From positions 1 to 10,030 of the forward strand of contig PMHN01000282.1 of assembly GCA_003156695.1 (NCBI GenBank): 10,030 nucleotides of DNA, in the 5' to 3' direction. The notes beneath the pieces are model-generated. The model was not told the origin of the DNA. It saw only the letters and a program-made list of their open reading frames with translations, and ran no database searches. Of the stretch, positions 8,841 through 10,030 are shown in pieces. The first letter of the stretch is position 1. Every line of letters begins with the position of its first letter. Origin of the DNA: Gammaproteobacteria bacterium (GTDB taxonomy: Bacteria > Pseudomonadota > Gammaproteobacteria > Steroidobacterales > Steroidobacteraceae). The translations under genes were made by a program, and so were the position numbers.

Positions 8841-10030
8841 CTAGCTCTTCTGCTTCGACAATGCCTCGCGCGCTTCCTTGATCTCGGGTCTTCCAGGCGT
8901 GTCGGCGTTAACACAAACTTTTAACAGCTCGCGAAAGTACCTCTGACTCGTATCGCGGCTCCCGCTGAGCTGCGCAGCGTGCGCCGCTCCATATAGTGAA
9001 CGGAAGCGCCGCGGCTCCTTCCTAAGTGTCGCTTCAAATTGCTCCAATGCCTTACCAGGCTCACTCATCTCCAGCAACATCTCCCCGAGCAACTCCCGCG
9101 CCGGGGATAGTGGCCCCGGTGTCACCGCACTTTTCTCCGTCCCGTCTTCCAATTCCGCTGCTGATTCCATCTGCCGCAAAGCTTCTCCTTTTTCGCCCGC
9201 CGCTAGCGCAGACCATGCCGCAACCGCAAGCGCCTGGATTTCCACCTGCCGCGCCCAGTAAGTCTCGTTGGCCTTCAAGAGGCGCTGCTGAATCTGCTTC
9301 AGACCTGTCGCTGCCTCGTTTGCTGCCGCGCTGTGTCCCAGTCGCGCCGCGCCTAGTCCTCGGGCGAACCACGTCATTGCATCGGTGTAGGGAAACCGGG
9401 TCTCCCGCAGCGTAAGCTGCTCCGCCTGCTGCCAGTTCTGGCGCTCCAATGCGTATCGCGCGGGGATTGCCGCGAGCGCAAAATATCCAGCCGCGGGGGG
9501 GCCTGCCCCAATCAGCAGCGCCTTCGGATCGAAGCGTGATGCGATTTCCGACAGGGAACTCACAATCCCGGCTGCCGCCTTGTCCTGCCCAGTTTGCAAG
9601 TAGGCATAAGTCTCGTAGTCGCTGGCGTGCAACTCTTCTGCCGCCTGACCCTGGCGTCGAGCTGCCGCTGCAGCGGCCACGTTGCTGTCAATGGACTCTT
9701 GCCAGTATCCCAAGCGGGTAAATGTATGCGATGGCATGTGCAGCGCGTGAGGCGCGTCGGGTGCAATTTCCGCATAACGTCGCGCCGCGATGAGCGCCCG
9801 CCCCGCCAGCGCCGGCACGTCGTACGCATGGATAATGTAGTGTGCCAGACCAGGATGGGTCGGCTCCTCCTCAAACAATTTCTCGAGAATTGCTCCCGCC
9901 TTGAGCCGGTCTGTGTAGGTCTTGTCCCCGGGATCTTCCGCGACTGCGAGCGCCAATGCGTAGAAGATCTGCGCCTCGTGGTCTTCCGGATATTTTGCCG
10001 CGACGTCCCCCATGGCGTCGCGATAGGCGA
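8841..10030 (-). CDS. Tetratricopeptide-repeat protein (5' end outside the window)
   Basis: The - strand frame stops with TAG at 8843-8841 and stays open to the right edge, where codons for AYRDAM continue upstream of the Met at 10013. The start is therefore missing and about 395 C-terminal residues are visible. The sequence is Ala-rich and helical with degenerate TPR-like units. The stretch HYIIHAYDVPALAGRAL (nt about 9850-9800) and HMPSHTFTRLGYWQESI (from about 9740) match a recurring family of bacterial TPR proteins without assigned function. The C-terminal units (EQFEATLRKEPRRFRSLYGAA) are clearer TPRs. Complete family members usually carry an N-terminal signal peptide, which would lie beyond the window. 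A role as protein-interaction scaffold is inference. It converges on the tRNA-Ser gene with a 65-nt gap and no obvious terminator. Confidence 0.85.
   Translation of the reverse strand, partial: AYRDAMGDVAAKYPEDHEAQIFYALALAVAEDPGDKTYTDRLKAGAILEKLFEEEPTHPGLAHYIIHAYDVPALAGRALIAARRYAEIAPDAPHALHMPSHTFTRLGYWQESIDSNVAAAAAARRQGQAAEELHASDYETYAYLQTGQDKAAAGIVSSLSEIASRFDPKALLIGAGPPAAGYFALAAIPARYALERQNWQQAEQLTLRETRFPYTDAMTWFARGLGAARLGHSAAANEAATGLKQIQQRLLKANETYWARQVEIQALAVAAWSALAAGEKGEALRQMESAAELEDGTEKSAVTPGPLSPARELLGEMLLEMSEPGKALEQFEATLRKEPRRFRSLYGAAHAAQLSGSRDTSQRYFRELLKVCVNADTPGRPEIKEAREALSKQKS

Noticed and set aside
8520..8924. 134-aa frame on the + strand across the tRNA-Ser gene
   Set aside because: It reads straight through a complete tRNA-Ser and overlaps the end of the TPR gene; the product has no family features.
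9495..9501. Run of seven G in the TPR gene as a phase-variation tract
   Set aside because: The run is short for slippage, the frame is intact, and it fits Gly-Pro-Pro codons in GC-rich DNA.

Overview
This is a high-GC proteobacterial chromosomal segment. The first 5.8 kb holds the gene order ftsK - lolA - rarA - serS, all on the + strand and packed head to tail. That order is widely conserved in Gammaproteobacteria and is also found in Betaproteobacteria. LolA implies a Gram-negative cell with a lipoprotein-sorting outer membrane. I cannot place the organism more precisely from sequence alone.

Region by region: (1) 1-5823 is the housekeeping block, covering chromosome segregation (FtsK), lipoprotein transport (LolA), replication-fork maintenance (RarA) and seryl-tRNA charging (SerS). 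rarA and serS start with GTG, lolA has only GTG or TTG choices, and ftsK shows GTG at base 1. (2) The ftsK-lolA junction (2401-2535) is unusual. A roughly 118-bp imperfect inverted repeat with two internal hairpins sits where the lolA translation start and signal-peptide N-region should be, and a UUCG-loop hairpin with a T-run follows it. (3) 5824-6030 carries a possible 36-codon membrane microprotein and a cluster of nested dyads. It leads into (4) a two-gene unit, 6031-8370: a ParB-like nuclease-family protein of unknown role and, 12 nt downstream, a MACS-type acyl-CoA synthetase. (5) 8371-8685 is mostly noncoding. It contains a stem-loop after the synthetase, a possible 31-aa membrane microprotein on the - strand, a perfect 14-bp palindrome and the tRNA promoter region. 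(6) A tRNA-Ser(UGA) with encoded CCA lies at 8686-8775. (7) A TPR-repeat protein on the - strand ends at 8841, and its 5' part runs off the right edge.

The first block is ordinary core genome. The parts that merit a second look are the structured element fused to the start of lolA, the ParB-like/acyl-CoA synthetase pairing with its dyad-rich upstream region, and the two tiny hydrophobic ORFs. No CRISPR array, transposase, integrase or phage gene was seen.
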